From the NCBI GenBank assembly GCA_024236495.1, contig JACKKJ010000002.1, forward strand, positions 242,501-306,500: 64,000 nucleotides of DNA. The letters run 5' to 3'. Positions 8,439-17,530 of this stretch are shown piece after piece (position 1 is the first letter of the stretch; each line of letters opens with the position of its first letter). The stretch comes from Paracoccaceae bacterium. Its GTDB lineage: Bacteria; Pseudomonadota; Alphaproteobacteria; Rhodobacterales; Rhodobacteraceae. A program made the translations under genes and the position numbers. The notes under the pieces were generated by a model. That model had not been told where the DNA came from. It saw only the letters and a program-made list of their open reading frames with translations, and made no database searches.

Positions 8439-9599
8439 CTACTGCGCCAGAAGGATGGCAGCGCCCGGATCGAAGCCGAGCCAGACACGGTCTTCCCAGT
8501 CCGCGACGCGTTCGTTTTCCCCCGCACGGCGGGCATTGACCGAAAGGACGGACAGAACCTTGCCTGACGCAAGCTTCACCTTGTAAAGCGAATCCTTCCC
8601 GAAGTAACCGAGGTCGTCCACCGTTCCCTCGAAGGCGTTCACACCGTCTGGGCGGGTGCGGGAAATCGCGATCTTCTCGGGGCGGAGCGCCAGCGTGATG
8701 GGCTGGCCGGGGGCGATGCCCGCGATCGCCCGCGCCGTCACGGTGGTGCCTAGGTCGGGCACGTCGACCATCGCCTGATCGCCGGAAACCGACGCGACCT
8801 TGCCGTCGAAGAAGGTGATCGACCCGATGAAACCCGCGACGAACTTGCTGTTGGGGTATTCATAGATCTCGGTCGGGCTGCCGACCTGCCTGACCTCGCC
8901 CTTGTCCATGACGGCGATGCGGTTGGACAGGATCATCGCCTCTTCCTGGTCGTGGGTCACAACGATGAAAGTCGTGCCGGTCTTGTGCTGGATGTCCATC
9001 AGTTCGAACTGCGTGTGTTCGCGCAGCTTCTTGTCCAGCGCCGCCAGGGGTTCATCCAGAAGCAGAAGCTTCGGCTGCCGCGCCAGTGCGCGCGCCAGGG
9101 CGACCCGCTGGCGCTGGCCGCCGGAAATCTGGTGCGGCTTGCGGTGGCTGAACTGGGTCAGCTGCACGAGGTCCAGCATTTCCCGCACGCGGTCCTTGCG
9201 CTGTGCCTCGGTCATCTTCTCGTGCTTGAGGCCGTAGGCGATGTTCTTTTCCACCGTCATGTGGGGGAACAGCGCATAGCTTTGGAACATCATGTGAACA
9301 GGACGTTCATAGGCCGGAACCCCGGTCATGTCCTGCCCGTCGATGAAGATGCGCCCCTCGGTCGGGGTCTCGAAGCCTGCGAGCATCCGCAAGAGCGTGG
9401 TCTTGCCGCAGCCGGAGCCGCCAAGAAGGGCGAAGATCTCGCCCTTCCTGATATCAAGCGTGACGGAAGAAACCGCCGTGAATGTTCCGAAGCGCTTCGT
9501 TACACCCTCGATCCGGATGAACGGGCGCGCCTGCCCGGGTGCAGCCTCGGGCGTTCCTGACGATGCCGCAGCCAGCATTTCGGCGGTCTCTCCCTTCAC
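8439..9599 (-). CDS. ABC transporter ATPase, PotA-like
   Basis: 386 aa. All nucleotide-binding elements are intact: Walker A GGSGCGKTT (about residues 60-68), Q loop in MMFQSYALFPHM, signature ISGGQRQRVALARAL, Walker B LLLLDEPLAALDKK and the switch histidine in VVTHDQEEA. After about residue 260 comes a TOBE regulatory domain typical of PotA. The start is either GTG 9599 or ATG 9578; the first lies 7 nt from the binding-protein stop and is used here. It powers the two Pot-type permeases downstream. Confidence 0.92.
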   Translation of the reverse strand: MKGETAEMLAAASSGTPEAAPGQARPFIRIEGVTKRFGTFTAVSSVTLDIRKGEIFALLGGSGCGKTTLLRMLAGFETPTEGRIFIDGQDMTGVPAYERPVHMMFQSYALFPHMTVEKNIAYGLKHEKMTEAQRKDRVREMLDLVQLTQFSHRKPHQISGGQRQRVALARALARQPKLLLLDEPLAALDKKLREHTQFELMDIQHKTGTTFIVVTHDQEEAMILSNRIAVMDKGEVRQVGSPTEIYEYPNSKFVAGFIGSITFFDGKVASVSGDQAMVDVPDLGTTVTARAIAGIAPGQPITLALRPEKIAISRTRPDGVNAFEGTVDDLGYFGKDSLYKVKLASGKVLSVLSVNARRAGENERVADWEDRVWLGFDPGAAILLAQ

Positions 9600-9606
9600 C
9601 CGCGCC

Positions 9607-10707
9607 TCAGCCCGTCTTGATCGCCTGCCAGGCGCGGGTCATGGCACGATCCTGTTCCTCGTTAAAGGGCTTGGGCGCCCACATCCGGCCGATCGTTTCG
9701 GCATCGGGATAAACCGCCGGGTCTTCAAGAATCTCGGGCAGGATGAACTCCTTTGCCGGGATGTTGGCGGTGGCATAGTAGGTGTAGTTCGTGTCGCCTG
9801 CCGCGACCTGCGGCTCCATCAGGAAGTTCATGAACTTGTAGCCGTTCTCGCGGTTCGGCGCATCCGACGGGATCGCCATGCAGTCGACCCAGGCGGGCGC
9901 GCCGGTCTTCGGCACGAAATACGCGAGGTTCATCTCGATCCCGGCTTCAGCCGCGCGCCCCGCAGCCGTCGCATCGTCGCCCGACCAGTTGTTGATCGCG
10001 CAAAGTTCACCGTTCGGGATCGCGTTCAGATAGTTGGTGTTGTCGAAGGTGCGGATGTACTGGCGGATCGGTTTGAACGCCTCGACGACCTTGTCGTAGT
10101 CGGCAACATTCGTCGTATCCCCGTCCAGCCCAAGGTATTTCAGCACCATCAGCATGATGTCGGTCGGGCTGTCGAGGATCGAGATGCCGCAATCAGAAAG
10201 CTTCTCGGCGTTCTCGGGTTTGAAGATCAGGTCCATCGACGTCATGTCGGCGTCGGGGATACGCTCAAGCACCATGTCCACGTTGTAGGTGAAGCCGACC
10301 GATCCCCACATGTAGGGCATGCCGTAATCGTTGCCGGGATCCCATCCCGCCAGGATCCGCAGCACTTCGGTATCAAGGTTCTTCCAGTTCGGCAGGAGGG
10401 ACTTGTCAAGCTTCTCGTAGATGCCCGCCGTGATCGCGCGCGGCATGTCCACGCCGGCGTGATCGACCACGTCATAGCCGCTGGAACCGGCAAGCATCTT
10501 GGCCTGCGCTTCCTCTGCCGAGGAATAGGTATCGTAGACCACGCCGATCCCGGTCTGCGCCTCGAAATCCGAAAGCGTCGTCTCACCGATGTAATCGGCC
10601 CAGTTGTAGACGTTCACCGTTCCGGCTTGCGCCCAGGAGGGTCGGACATACGGCAGGGCGAGGGCACCGCCAAGCGCCGTGAGTGTCGTCCTTCTGCTGA
10701 GTTTCAT
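9607..10707 (-). CDS. Polyamine/betaine-type substrate-binding protein, PotD/PotF-like
   Basis: 366-aa periplasmic binding protein. The leader SRRTTLTALGGALALPYV carries a twin-arginine motif, so export by Tat is likely. The mature protein begins near AGTVNVYNWADYIGETTL, and VYNWADYI is the hallmark opening of PotD/PotF/SpuD proteins. In polyamine binders a set of acidic and aromatic residues holds the ligand; here W36, the later YMWGSVGFTYN and NWSGDD segments are candidates, but specificity cannot be read. A strong GAGGAG site precedes ATG 10707. It is separated by 78 bp from the Rieske gene upstream, so an extra promoter is possible. Confidence 0.9.
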   Translation of the reverse strand: MKLSRRTTLTALGGALALPYVRPSWAQAGTVNVYNWADYIGETTLSDFEAQTGIGVVYDTYSSAEEAQAKMLAGSSGYDVVDHAGVDMPRAITAGIYEKLDKSLLPNWKNLDTEVLRILAGWDPGNDYGMPYMWGSVGFTYNVDMVLERIPDADMTSMDLIFKPENAEKLSDCGISILDSPTDIMLMVLKYLGLDGDTTNVADYDKVVEAFKPIRQYIRTFDNTNYLNAIPNGELCAINNWSGDDATAAGRAAEAGIEMNLAYFVPKTGAPAWVDCMAIPSDAPNRENGYKFMNFLMEPQVAAGDTNYTYYATANIPAKEFILPEILEDPAVYPDAETIGRMWAPKPFNEEQDRAMTRAWQAIKTG

Positions 10708-10785
10708 GGGTCTCTCCTCTGTTGGTTCTTGGCTTTGGTTTTTTTTATTGAGCAGCGTCCAGCGATTCCGGTCAACCGATTTTGA

Positions 10786-12000
10786 TCATATTTCGGCATC
10801 AAGGCTGCGGAGGTTTTCGTTCGTGGCTTCGATCCGGTCCTCTGGCGGGGCATCAGGCAGGCGGGTCACAGGCAGGACCCGGCGTAGCTGATCATGATGA
10901 ACCTTCACGCCGAATTCGAGGTCGGACAAGTGAAAATCCTCGAATGCGGAAGACTTCATGGATTCGTTCGACCAGATCGACAACATCTGGTCTTCCTTGC
11001 TTGTTTCGCGGTCGATCCGCGCCGCAAGATAGCGCGCCACGCGGGCCTGCCGCGACTCCTCCGCGCGGCGATAGGTCCGGCTGCGCATCAGTGTCCGCCC
11101 CGGTGCGACAGGCAGTTCGTGATAGAAGTTTGCCGATTCAGGGGTGAAGGTGATGACGCCCGAGGGAAAGACGCCAAAATAGGCCCAGGTGCGTCTGCGG
11201 TTCTCGGGCAGCCAGTCCTGAACCGGCGAAAACTTCACATAGTTGCGAACCGACCAGAGCCGTCCCGGATTGTCGCCGAACGTCGCGAAAGAAGCGGAAA
11301 TGCCGTTGGTATAGGTCTTGTCGCTATATGTCCGGCCATAAAGGTCTTGAAGCGCCGGATGCGCCATAGCGACGTGATACCCCTCGTTGTCCACGTCACG
11401 GATCGATTTCCAGTTCACCGGCAGTTCGCCGGTCCAGGTGTCGCCTGCGGGCAGCAATTCCTCTGACCGCCAGGCCGCGAAATCCGCGTCGAAGGGCGCC
11501 ATGAGCGTCGCCACCGACGGCTGTGGCCCCGACCTGAAACGGATGAAGATGAAGCCCCGCCAGACCTCCAGGTCCAGTGGACGCAGGCCGAATTCCTTGC
11601 GGTCGAGATCGCCGAAGCTTTCGGGGCGCGCAGCGCCGCGCAGTGTGCCGTCAAGGTTGTAGACCCAGCCATGAAACGGGCAGACAAGTGCCCCCTTGCA
11701 GTGCCCGTGTTCTTCCGCTGCGACCCGCGCGCCGCGATGGCGGCAAAGGTTGTGGAACCCCCGGACGACACCGTCCTTGCCCCGGATCACCAGCGCGCGT
11801 TCGTCGGTCACATCCATCGTCAGGTAGTCGCCCGGCGACGGGATATCGTTCACATGGCCCGCGATCTGCCAGTGGGTCTGGAAGACCTCGCGCTTCTCAA
11901 GGTCAAAAAGTGCCCTGGAATGATAGGTCCAGCCAGGCAGGCCACGGCGATCCCAGTCGCCCGGTACGGGACGCGGCTTGGTGTTGAGCGACTTGTTCAT
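10786..12000 (-). CDS. Rieske non-heme iron oxygenase alpha subunit (second of two)
   Basis: 404 aa. The N-terminal Rieske domain has the [2Fe-2S] ligands C86-x-H88 and C107-x2-H110 (CRHRG ... CPFHGW). The catalytic domain supplies mononuclear iron ligands H209 and H214 in DNEGYHVAMAHP. The fold and length match oxygenases that demethylate or hydroxylate quaternary amines (CntA, GbcA, stachydrine demethylase) as well as ring-hydroxylating enzymes. The ATG at 12000 overlaps the stop of the other Rieske gene (ATGA). No ferredoxin-reductase partner gene is found anywhere in the window, so electrons must come from elsewhere. It is the last gene before the importer genes. Confidence 0.9.
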   Translation of the reverse strand: MNKSLNTKPRPVPGDWDRRGLPGWTYHSRALFDLEKREVFQTHWQIAGHVNDIPSPGDYLTMDVTDERALVIRGKDGVVRGFHNLCRHRGARVAAEEHGHCKGALVCPFHGWVYNLDGTLRGAARPESFGDLDRKEFGLRPLDLEVWRGFIFIRFRSGPQPSVATLMAPFDADFAAWRSEELLPAGDTWTGELPVNWKSIRDVDNEGYHVAMAHPALQDLYGRTYSDKTYTNGISASFATFGDNPGRLWSVRNYVKFSPVQDWLPENRRRTWAYFGVFPSGVITFTPESANFYHELPVAPGRTLMRSRTYRRAEESRQARVARYLAARIDRETSKEDQMLSIWSNESMKSSAFEDFHLSDLEFGVKVHHDQLRRVLPVTRLPDAPPEDRIEATNENLRSLDAEI

Positions 12001-13148
12001 CCGATCACCTCGCCCGCTGCCTCCATACGCGTGCGAAGCCACTGGTGGAACCGGTGGATGTCGAATTCCTGCGGCATGAGTCGTCCCCTTTCATAGCGAT
12101 CAGAATGAAGCCCACGCTGGTTCATCTCGGCCACCTCGGCGTCTTGCGACATCACGATGGTTGCAAAGGCCGCGACACTGGCCGCGTCGAAACCGGGTTG
12201 CGCAAGCGTTTCGGGTGCAAAGAACCATTCCGCGACCAGCCGGGTTTCCTCTGGTCCGACCGGTTCAAGCCTGACCGCGCGGACATGATCCACATGGGCA
12301 ACGATGAACATCGTCGGATAGATGGTCACGAAGTTGTAGCCGTTCGTGCGTTCCTCGGCGCTCAGTCCCGGAAATACCGGCCCGCAAGGCTGGCCCGTGG
12401 CCGTCCAGGTCACGGCCCCCTCCTTCAGGTTCGACTGGGGCCGCGGCGCGTCGGGTGTCCAGCCCTCGGCCTCGTTCGTCGCCATGATGCCCTGCTTGTA
12501 GATCGGGACCATGTCGCACAATTCAGGGTGAACGCCCGGGCAATGCAGGCATTCATTGTAGTTTTCCCAGAATATCTTCCAGTTGCACCTGAGAAGCTTT
12601 TCCATGCGGTGCCCGGTCTGCAGGCCGGCCATCGGCCAGTTGTCCAGGCACCGGACCCCCATGTCCGGGGCGAAATCCGGCGCGTCCGCTGCAAGGCAGA
12701 CGAAGAGGAACCCGTTCCAGTCCTTCACATGAACCGCGAACAGCCCGTGGTCTTCGCGCCGGAAGTCGTCGGTCGGCGTTCCATAGGCGGTGGACACTAG
12801 CCGCCCATCGGTCGCGTAGGACCAGTTGTGATACTTGCAGGTGATCAGCTTGCCCAGTGGCTGCTCCGCGGTCGAACAAAGCTCCGCCCCGCGGTGACGG
12901 CAGGTGTTGTGGAAACAGGCCAGCCGCCCCTCGCGGTCGTGACAAAGCACAAGGCTTTGACCCGCGACCTCGATCCGCCGCATGCTCCCCCTGGCAAGGT
13001 CGTTGCGCCGCCCGACATACACCCATTCGCGCGCCCAGATCGCCCGTCGCTCTTTCTCGTGCCAGGCGGGGTCATGGTAGACCCAGGAGGGCAGCGTTTC
13101 GGGGCAGTGGTCAAGGATCGGCGAGTCGGGATGGCGGTGCAGGCTCAA
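11997..13148 (-). CDS. Rieske non-heme iron oxygenase alpha subunit, GbcA-like (first of two)
   Basis: 383 aa. Rieske ligands are C83-x-H85 and C104-x2-H107 (CRHRGAEL ... CKYHNWSY); iron ligands are probably H202 and H207 in NYNECLHCPGVHPE, a pattern close to the N-Y-x-E-x-x-H-C of glycine-betaine-type oxygenases. Such enzymes hydroxylate an N-methyl group, which leaves as formaldehyde, or oxidise a ring. It differs clearly from the paralogue encoded just downstream, so the pair probably performs two different steps or forms a mixed assembly. It begins 11 nt after the GcvT-like gene and overlaps the next gene by 4 nt. No reductase gene is adjacent. Confidence 0.9.
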   Translation of the reverse strand: MSLHRHPDSPILDHCPETLPSWVYHDPAWHEKERRAIWAREWVYVGRRNDLARGSMRRIEVAGQSLVLCHDREGRLACFHNTCRHRGAELCSTAEQPLGKLITCKYHNWSYATDGRLVSTAYGTPTDDFRREDHGLFAVHVKDWNGFLFVCLAADAPDFAPDMGVRCLDNWPMAGLQTGHRMEKLLRCNWKIFWENYNECLHCPGVHPELCDMVPIYKQGIMATNEAEGWTPDAPRPQSNLKEGAVTWTATGQPCGPVFPGLSAEERTNGYNFVTIYPTMFIVAHVDHVRAVRLEPVGPEETRLVAEWFFAPETLAQPGFDAASVAAFATIVMSQDAEVAEMNQRGLHSDRYERGRLMPQEFDIHRFHQWLRTRMEAAGEVIG

Positions 13149-13159
13149 CTTTCCCTCCC

Positions 13160-14374
13160 TCAGAACATGCCGGGCGGCGTGGCGCGGCGTCGGGCCGGAT
13201 TGAAGAACGGCCGTTCGCAGACTTCCGCCCGCAACATCAGCTTGGCGTATTGCAGTTCGCGCATCGCATAGACCTCGACCCAGAGGTTGCCGGACTTCCC
13301 GGCGTGGTAGGGCCGTTTGACGTAGGCAAGCGCGATGTTGCGCTTGACTGTCGGCGACCAGCAGGCGGCGGTGATCTGTCCGACCTCGTGCTTCTTGTCG
13401 TGGTAGATGATCGACTGCTCCGCCGATACGTTGCCTTCGATATCAAGGCCGACGAAGGCCCATTGCGAGCCTTTCGCCCGCTCCTCCAGAAGTGCGCGGC
13501 GCCCGGTGAAATGGCCCTTGTCCCAGTCGATCATCCAGTCCAGTGCCATTTCGAAGGGCGAACGCACCCGATCTTCGCGCACCGCCTGATGGGACGGGAC
13601 GAAATCGAGGTTGGTGATGATGAACCCCGCCTCCGTACGCGCGATGTCCAGCGCCTGCGTCCCGATGGGCCGGATACCCCAGGGTGCGCCCGCCTCGAAC
13701 AACCGGTCCCAGAGCGGCAGGGCATGATCCGGTGTGGTCCAGAGTTCATAGCCCAGATCGCCTGTAAATCCGGTGCGGGAAACCATGAGTTCCCCGCCAT
13801 CGAAAGGAAAGGTCACCATGCGGAAGGGTTTCAGCGCGGCCACGTCAAACCCCGCCGCCTTCAGGACCGCATAGGAACACGGGCCCTGCAGGGACAGTGC
13901 CGCGACATCCTCCGTCTCTTCGCGGACGCGGACATCGAAGCCGATGGCGCTGTCCAGGAGCCAGGGAAGATGGCGTTCCTGACAGCAGATCCGGAAGTCG
14001 TCCCCGGCCAGCCGGAACACCGTGCCGTCGTCGATGATCTTGCCCGCGTCATCGCACCAGATCGTATAGTGGACAGCCCCGACGGGCAGCTTCGCGGCAT
14101 TGCGCACGGTCAGCCGGTTCAGATAGTCCGCGGCCCCCGGCCCCGACACCCGGTATTTCACCATCGGGCAAAGGTCATAGACCGTGGCAGAGTTGCGAAT
14201 GGCCGAATGCTCCATCGCCAGGTCTTCGAATTCGAGAACCGTGGTGTATCCGCCCCAAGGCCCCCAGCTGTTCAACCGGTTCGCCGCAGACGTCCGGGCA
14301 TGGAACGGGGTCTGGCGCAGGGGGGTCAGGTAATGAAGGCGCGGATCGGGCCGCACGGTCTTTTCGGCTTTCAT
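13160..14374 (-). CDS. Free-standing GcvT-like aminomethyltransferase
   Basis: 404 aa of glycine-cleavage T-protein fold without the FAD domain seen in dimethylglycine dehydrogenases. The GcvT N-terminal domain spans about residues 40-290 (ATVYDLCPMVKYRVSGPGA; the fold segment SRTGFTGDLGYELW) and a C-terminal beta-barrel domain follows (about 300-390). The family passes a one-carbon group from an amine or methyl donor to tetrahydrofolate. ATG 14374 overlaps the stop of the COG1233 gene upstream (ATGA), and the Rieske gene follows 11 nt later. The context suggests capture of the C1 unit released by the operon's oxidations. It is not the housekeeping gcvT: no gcvH or gcvP is nearby. Confidence 0.88.
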   Translation of the reverse strand: MKAEKTVRPDPRLHYLTPLRQTPFHARTSAANRLNSWGPWGGYTTVLEFEDLAMEHSAIRNSATVYDLCPMVKYRVSGPGAADYLNRLTVRNAAKLPVGAVHYTIWCDDAGKIIDDGTVFRLAGDDFRICCQERHLPWLLDSAIGFDVRVREETEDVAALSLQGPCSYAVLKAAGFDVAALKPFRMVTFPFDGGELMVSRTGFTGDLGYELWTTPDHALPLWDRLFEAGAPWGIRPIGTQALDIARTEAGFIITNLDFVPSHQAVREDRVRSPFEMALDWMIDWDKGHFTGRRALLEERAKGSQWAFVGLDIEGNVSAEQSIIYHDKKHEVGQITAACWSPTVKRNIALAYVKRPYHAGKSGNLWVEVYAMRELQYAKLMLRAEVCERPFFNPARRRATPPGMF

Positions 14375-15933
14375 CCCCGAACCTCCCTGATGATCCTTTC
14401 GGCAGCGTTCCAGCCCGCCGCGCCCGAAATGCCGCCGCCGGGGTGGCAACCGGCGCCCGCGACCCAAAGCCCGTTGATCGGGGTTGCATACTGCGCCATT
14501 CCGGGGAACGGCCTGAGGAACAGCATCTGTTCCACGCTCAGTTCCCCGTGATGCCAGTTGCCGCCCGCCATGCCATAGCGCGTCTCTATGTCGTAGGGCA
14601 TCAGGATCTCCGCGTGTTCCACAAGATCGCCGATGCCCGGTGCATGGTCCTCAAGCACGGCAAGCGACCGTCCCAGCATCTCGGCCCGGGCGGCGTCGAG
14701 GTTGGTCTGGGGGGCGTGCGGAGCGAACTGCACCACCGCGGATAGGACATGGTGACCGGAGGGAGCGTGGCCATCCTCATGCACCGAAGGCAGGACCACC
14801 TCCATCACCGGACGTTCGGGCACCTTGCCGTATTTCACCGCGTTGAAGCTCAGTTCCACCGCGGTTTCGGACGGCGCCAGAACCAGCCGGGTGCCCAGAT
14901 CGGCGCCGCGAAAATCCGGCGCGCCCCGCAACGCCAGGTGCAGCTTCGCCGCCCCCCCGCGCGCCTTCATGTGGCGCACACGGTTCACGAAACCGGTATC
15001 CAGGTGCCGTGGTCCGACAAGCCCGAGGAACGTGGCCTTCGGACCGATCGCGGAAACTACCGTGCCCGCGCGGATCTCCTCCCCGTCGGCCAGTACGACG
15101 CCCACCGCGCGGTCGCCGTCCATCACGATCTGCGAGACTTGCGCACCGCTGCGCACCGTCACCCCCAGCGCTTCGGCGGAACGCGCCATGGCAACCGCCA
15201 CCGACCCCATGCCCCCTTTCGGCAGCGCGATCGCCGCCCGCCTGCCGGCGACCTGCCCCGAGAGCCGGTTAAGAAGATGGATCAGCGAATTGGGCGAACG
15301 CGGCCCAAGCCAGGTTCCAAGAACCGCGTCATGGGCAAGCAACCCCTTGAGCCTGGGGTCGGTCAGTTCGTCGTTCAGCACGTCATAGACGTTGATCAGA
15401 AGCATCCGCAGGAATTCGCGGAAGTTGTCCCTGCCCATGCCGCGAATGCTGAAGCCGAGCTTGCCAAGCTTCATGTATTCGTTGCCAACACCGGCGGCGA
15501 TACGCGGCGGCGTCATCGCCTTGAAGGGCGCAAGCACGCCCGCGAAGGTCAGAAGCTGGGTGCGAAGTTCGCCCCATGCCCTTTGTTCCGCCTCCGACAG
15601 GCCTGTCACGCGTTCCCCCGCCTCGCCTTCCAGGACAAGGTGGTCCCCGTCTGTCGCGACTGCCGTGGAAGGCATGTTCAGGCTGGCATAGGCAAGGCCG
15701 TGCCGGCCCAGGTCCATTTCGCGTTCGACCCGCGCGTCGATCATGTTGACGATATGCGCAAGTCCCGGCGCCCGATATCCCGGCGCGAATTCGTGCCCAA
15801 GTGCCGCGCCGCCGGGTTCGGCACCCGATTCCAGCACCAGAACCTTCCGGCCGGACTTCTGCAGCCGCGCGGCACAGGCAAGCCCGTTGGTTCCGCCGCC
15901 GATCACGATCGCATCAAAGGACGGCATAGGCAT
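14371..15933 (-). CDS. FAD-dependent oxidoreductase of the phytoene-desaturase-like family (COG1233), copy 2
   Basis: 520 aa. The N-terminal dinucleotide motif (IVIGGGTNGLACAARL, residues about 8-23, then VLVLESGAEPGG) shows FAD binding; the C-terminal FAD closure motif is ING-LWVAGAGCHPGGGISGAAGWNA. The family includes carotenoid desaturases, but no other carotenoid gene is present, so a role in dehydrogenating the operon's substrate is more likely. It is a diverged paralogue of the gene just upstream (15914-17530), and the two overlap by 20 nt (14 nt if ATG 15927 is used). It overlaps the GcvT-like gene by 4 nt. Redox partner and substrate are unknown. Confidence 0.88.
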   Translation of the reverse strand: MPMPSFDAIVIGGGTNGLACAARLQKSGRKVLVLESGAEPGGAALGHEFAPGYRAPGLAHIVNMIDARVEREMDLGRHGLAYASLNMPSTAVATDGDHLVLEGEAGERVTGLSEAEQRAWGELRTQLLTFAGVLAPFKAMTPPRIAAGVGNEYMKLGKLGFSIRGMGRDNFREFLRMLLINVYDVLNDELTDPRLKGLLAHDAVLGTWLGPRSPNSLIHLLNRLSGQVAGRRAAIALPKGGMGSVAVAMARSAEALGVTVRSGAQVSQIVMDGDRAVGVVLADGEEIRAGTVVSAIGPKATFLGLVGPRHLDTGFVNRVRHMKARGGAAKLHLALRGAPDFRGADLGTRLVLAPSETAVELSFNAVKYGKVPERPVMEVVLPSVHEDGHAPSGHHVLSAVVQFAPHAPQTNLDAARAEMLGRSLAVLEDHAPGIGDLVEHAEILMPYDIETRYGMAGGNWHHGELSVEQMLFLRPFPGMAQYATPINGLWVAGAGCHPGGGISGAAGWNAAERIIREVRG

Positions 15934-17530
15934 CGCTCATGTCTTTCTTCGGGGTCTTGATGTCACGCAGGATCTCTGCCGCCGCGTTGCGCCCGGGCGC
16001 ACCCATCACGCCCCCGCCGGGATGGGTCGACGACCCGCAGATCCAGAGATCCTTGATGGGACTGCGATACTGCGCATAGCCGGGCACCGGGCGGTTGAAG
16101 AGAAGCTGATCGAAGGTCAGTTCCCCCTGGAAGATGTTGCCTTCGGTCAGCCCGACCTCCCTTTCCAGCTCGCGCGGGGTGCGCACCTCATAGTGCAGAA
16201 CACTGTCCTTGAAGCCCGGCGCATGGGCCTCGATCTGGTTCAGCACTGTGTCCGCAAAGGCATCGCGGTCCGCATCCGTCCAGTCGTTGCCCTCGATCTT
16301 CGGCGGGGCATACTGGATGAAGCAGGACATGAAATGCTTGCCCGGCGGGGTCATCGTCGGGTCGATCATCGTCGGGATCATCATGTCCTGGAACGGATCG
16401 CGGCTGTAGTGTCCCGCCTTCCAGTCGTCATAGGCCAATTCCATCTTCTCGATGGAATCGGTGAAATGCATGTCGCCCTTCATGCAGGGCGATCCTTCGG
16501 GCAGCGCCGTGAACCTTGGCGCGCGATCCAGCGCGATGTTGAGCTTGCCCGACGAGCCGCGGATCTTGAAGTTCCTTACCCGCTTGACGAAGGACGCGGG
16601 CAGCTCCGCCTCCTCGACATGTTTCAGGAATGTCCGCTTCACATCCATGTTCGAGACCACGCGGCGGCCCAGCACCTCGTCGCCGTTTTCAAGCACGACG
16701 CCGGTCGCGCGGCCGTTCCGCACGAGGATACGTTCGACCCCCGACCCGGTGCGGATCTCCCCGCCCGCCGCCTTGAGGGATGCAGAAAGCGCCTTGGTGA
16801 TTGACCCCATGCCGCCGCGCGAAAACCCCCAGGCGCCGACGTTGCCGTCGACATCGCCCATCGCGTGATGGAGAAGAACATAGGCGGTCCCCGGCGACAT
16901 CGGCCCAAGTGCCGTGCCGATGATCGAGGCGACGGCCTGGTAGGCCTTGACCGCCGGGTTCTCGAAATACTCGTCAAGGAAATCGGCGATCGACATCGTC
17001 CAGAACCGGATCATGTCGTACATCGCCATTTCCGAAAGGCCGAACATCTGCTTGCCCATCCAGGCCAGTTCCGCGATGTCGCGCGGCCGGAAGCTTGCCG
17101 GGTCGGCGGCGGTGCGCAAGAGCATCGGGCGGATGAAGCGGCAGTGGCGCAGCACGTCGCGGGCGTAGCGGTCATAGGCTTCCGCGTCACGGGGGCTGTG
17201 CCGCTCGATCTCGCGGCGGTTGGCCTCGTGATTGCGGAACATGCCCAGATAGTCTCCGCCCTCGGTAAAAAGCGCGCCGCCCTCGTAGGGCAGGATCTGA
17301 AGCCCGTGCCGGGGCAGTTCCAGATCGCGCATGATCTCGGGCCGGAACAGGGACGAAACATAGGAACAGTTGGAATAGGTGAAGCCCGGATAGAGCTCCC
17401 GGCTGACCGCGGCGCCGCCGATCCAGTCGTTCTTCTCGACGACCATGACCTTGAGGCCCGCGCGGGCGAGGTAGCAGGCGGAGACAAGTCCGTTATGCCC
17501 TGCGCCAATGATCACCGCATCGTAGATCAT
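15914..17530 (-). CDS. FAD-dependent oxidoreductase of the phytoene-desaturase-like family (COG1233), copy 1
   Basis: 538 aa, beginning MIYDAVIIGAGHNGLVSACYL (FAD GxGxxG at residues 9-14) with VEKNDWIGGAAVSRE just after, and ending with the closure motif DLWICGSSTHPGGGVMGAPGRNAA. The start at 17530 overlaps the aminotransferase stop (ATGA), so the frame upstream is not used. Along with its downstream paralogue it forms a tandem pair, which suggests either two successive oxidations or a heteromeric enzyme. Phytoene desaturation is unlikely given the neighbours. The protein has no obvious membrane segment apart from the hydrophobic FAD strand. Confidence 0.88.
   Translation of the reverse strand: MIYDAVIIGAGHNGLVSACYLARAGLKVMVVEKNDWIGGAAVSRELYPGFTYSNCSYVSSLFRPEIMRDLELPRHGLQILPYEGGALFTEGGDYLGMFRNHEANRREIERHSPRDAEAYDRYARDVLRHCRFIRPMLLRTAADPASFRPRDIAELAWMGKQMFGLSEMAMYDMIRFWTMSIADFLDEYFENPAVKAYQAVASIIGTALGPMSPGTAYVLLHHAMGDVDGNVGAWGFSRGGMGSITKALSASLKAAGGEIRTGSGVERILVRNGRATGVVLENGDEVLGRRVVSNMDVKRTFLKHVEEAELPASFVKRVRNFKIRGSSGKLNIALDRAPRFTALPEGSPCMKGDMHFTDSIEKMELAYDDWKAGHYSRDPFQDMMIPTMIDPTMTPPGKHFMSCFIQYAPPKIEGNDWTDADRDAFADTVLNQIEAHAPGFKDSVLHYEVRTPRELEREVGLTEGNIFQGELTFDQLLFNRPVPGYAQYRSPIKDLWICGSSTHPGGGVMGAPGRNAAAEILRDIKTPKKDMSDAYAVL

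Noticed and set aside
12857..14551. Long plus-strand open frame opposite the GcvT and Rieske genes
   Set aside because: It is an antisense shadow caused by high GC; it has no recognisable protein and the minus-strand genes have clear families and ribosome binding sites.
14371..17530. Carotenoid biosynthesis genes
   Set aside because: No crtB, crtE or other pigment gene is present; the COG1233 proteins are coupled to amine-type enzymes.
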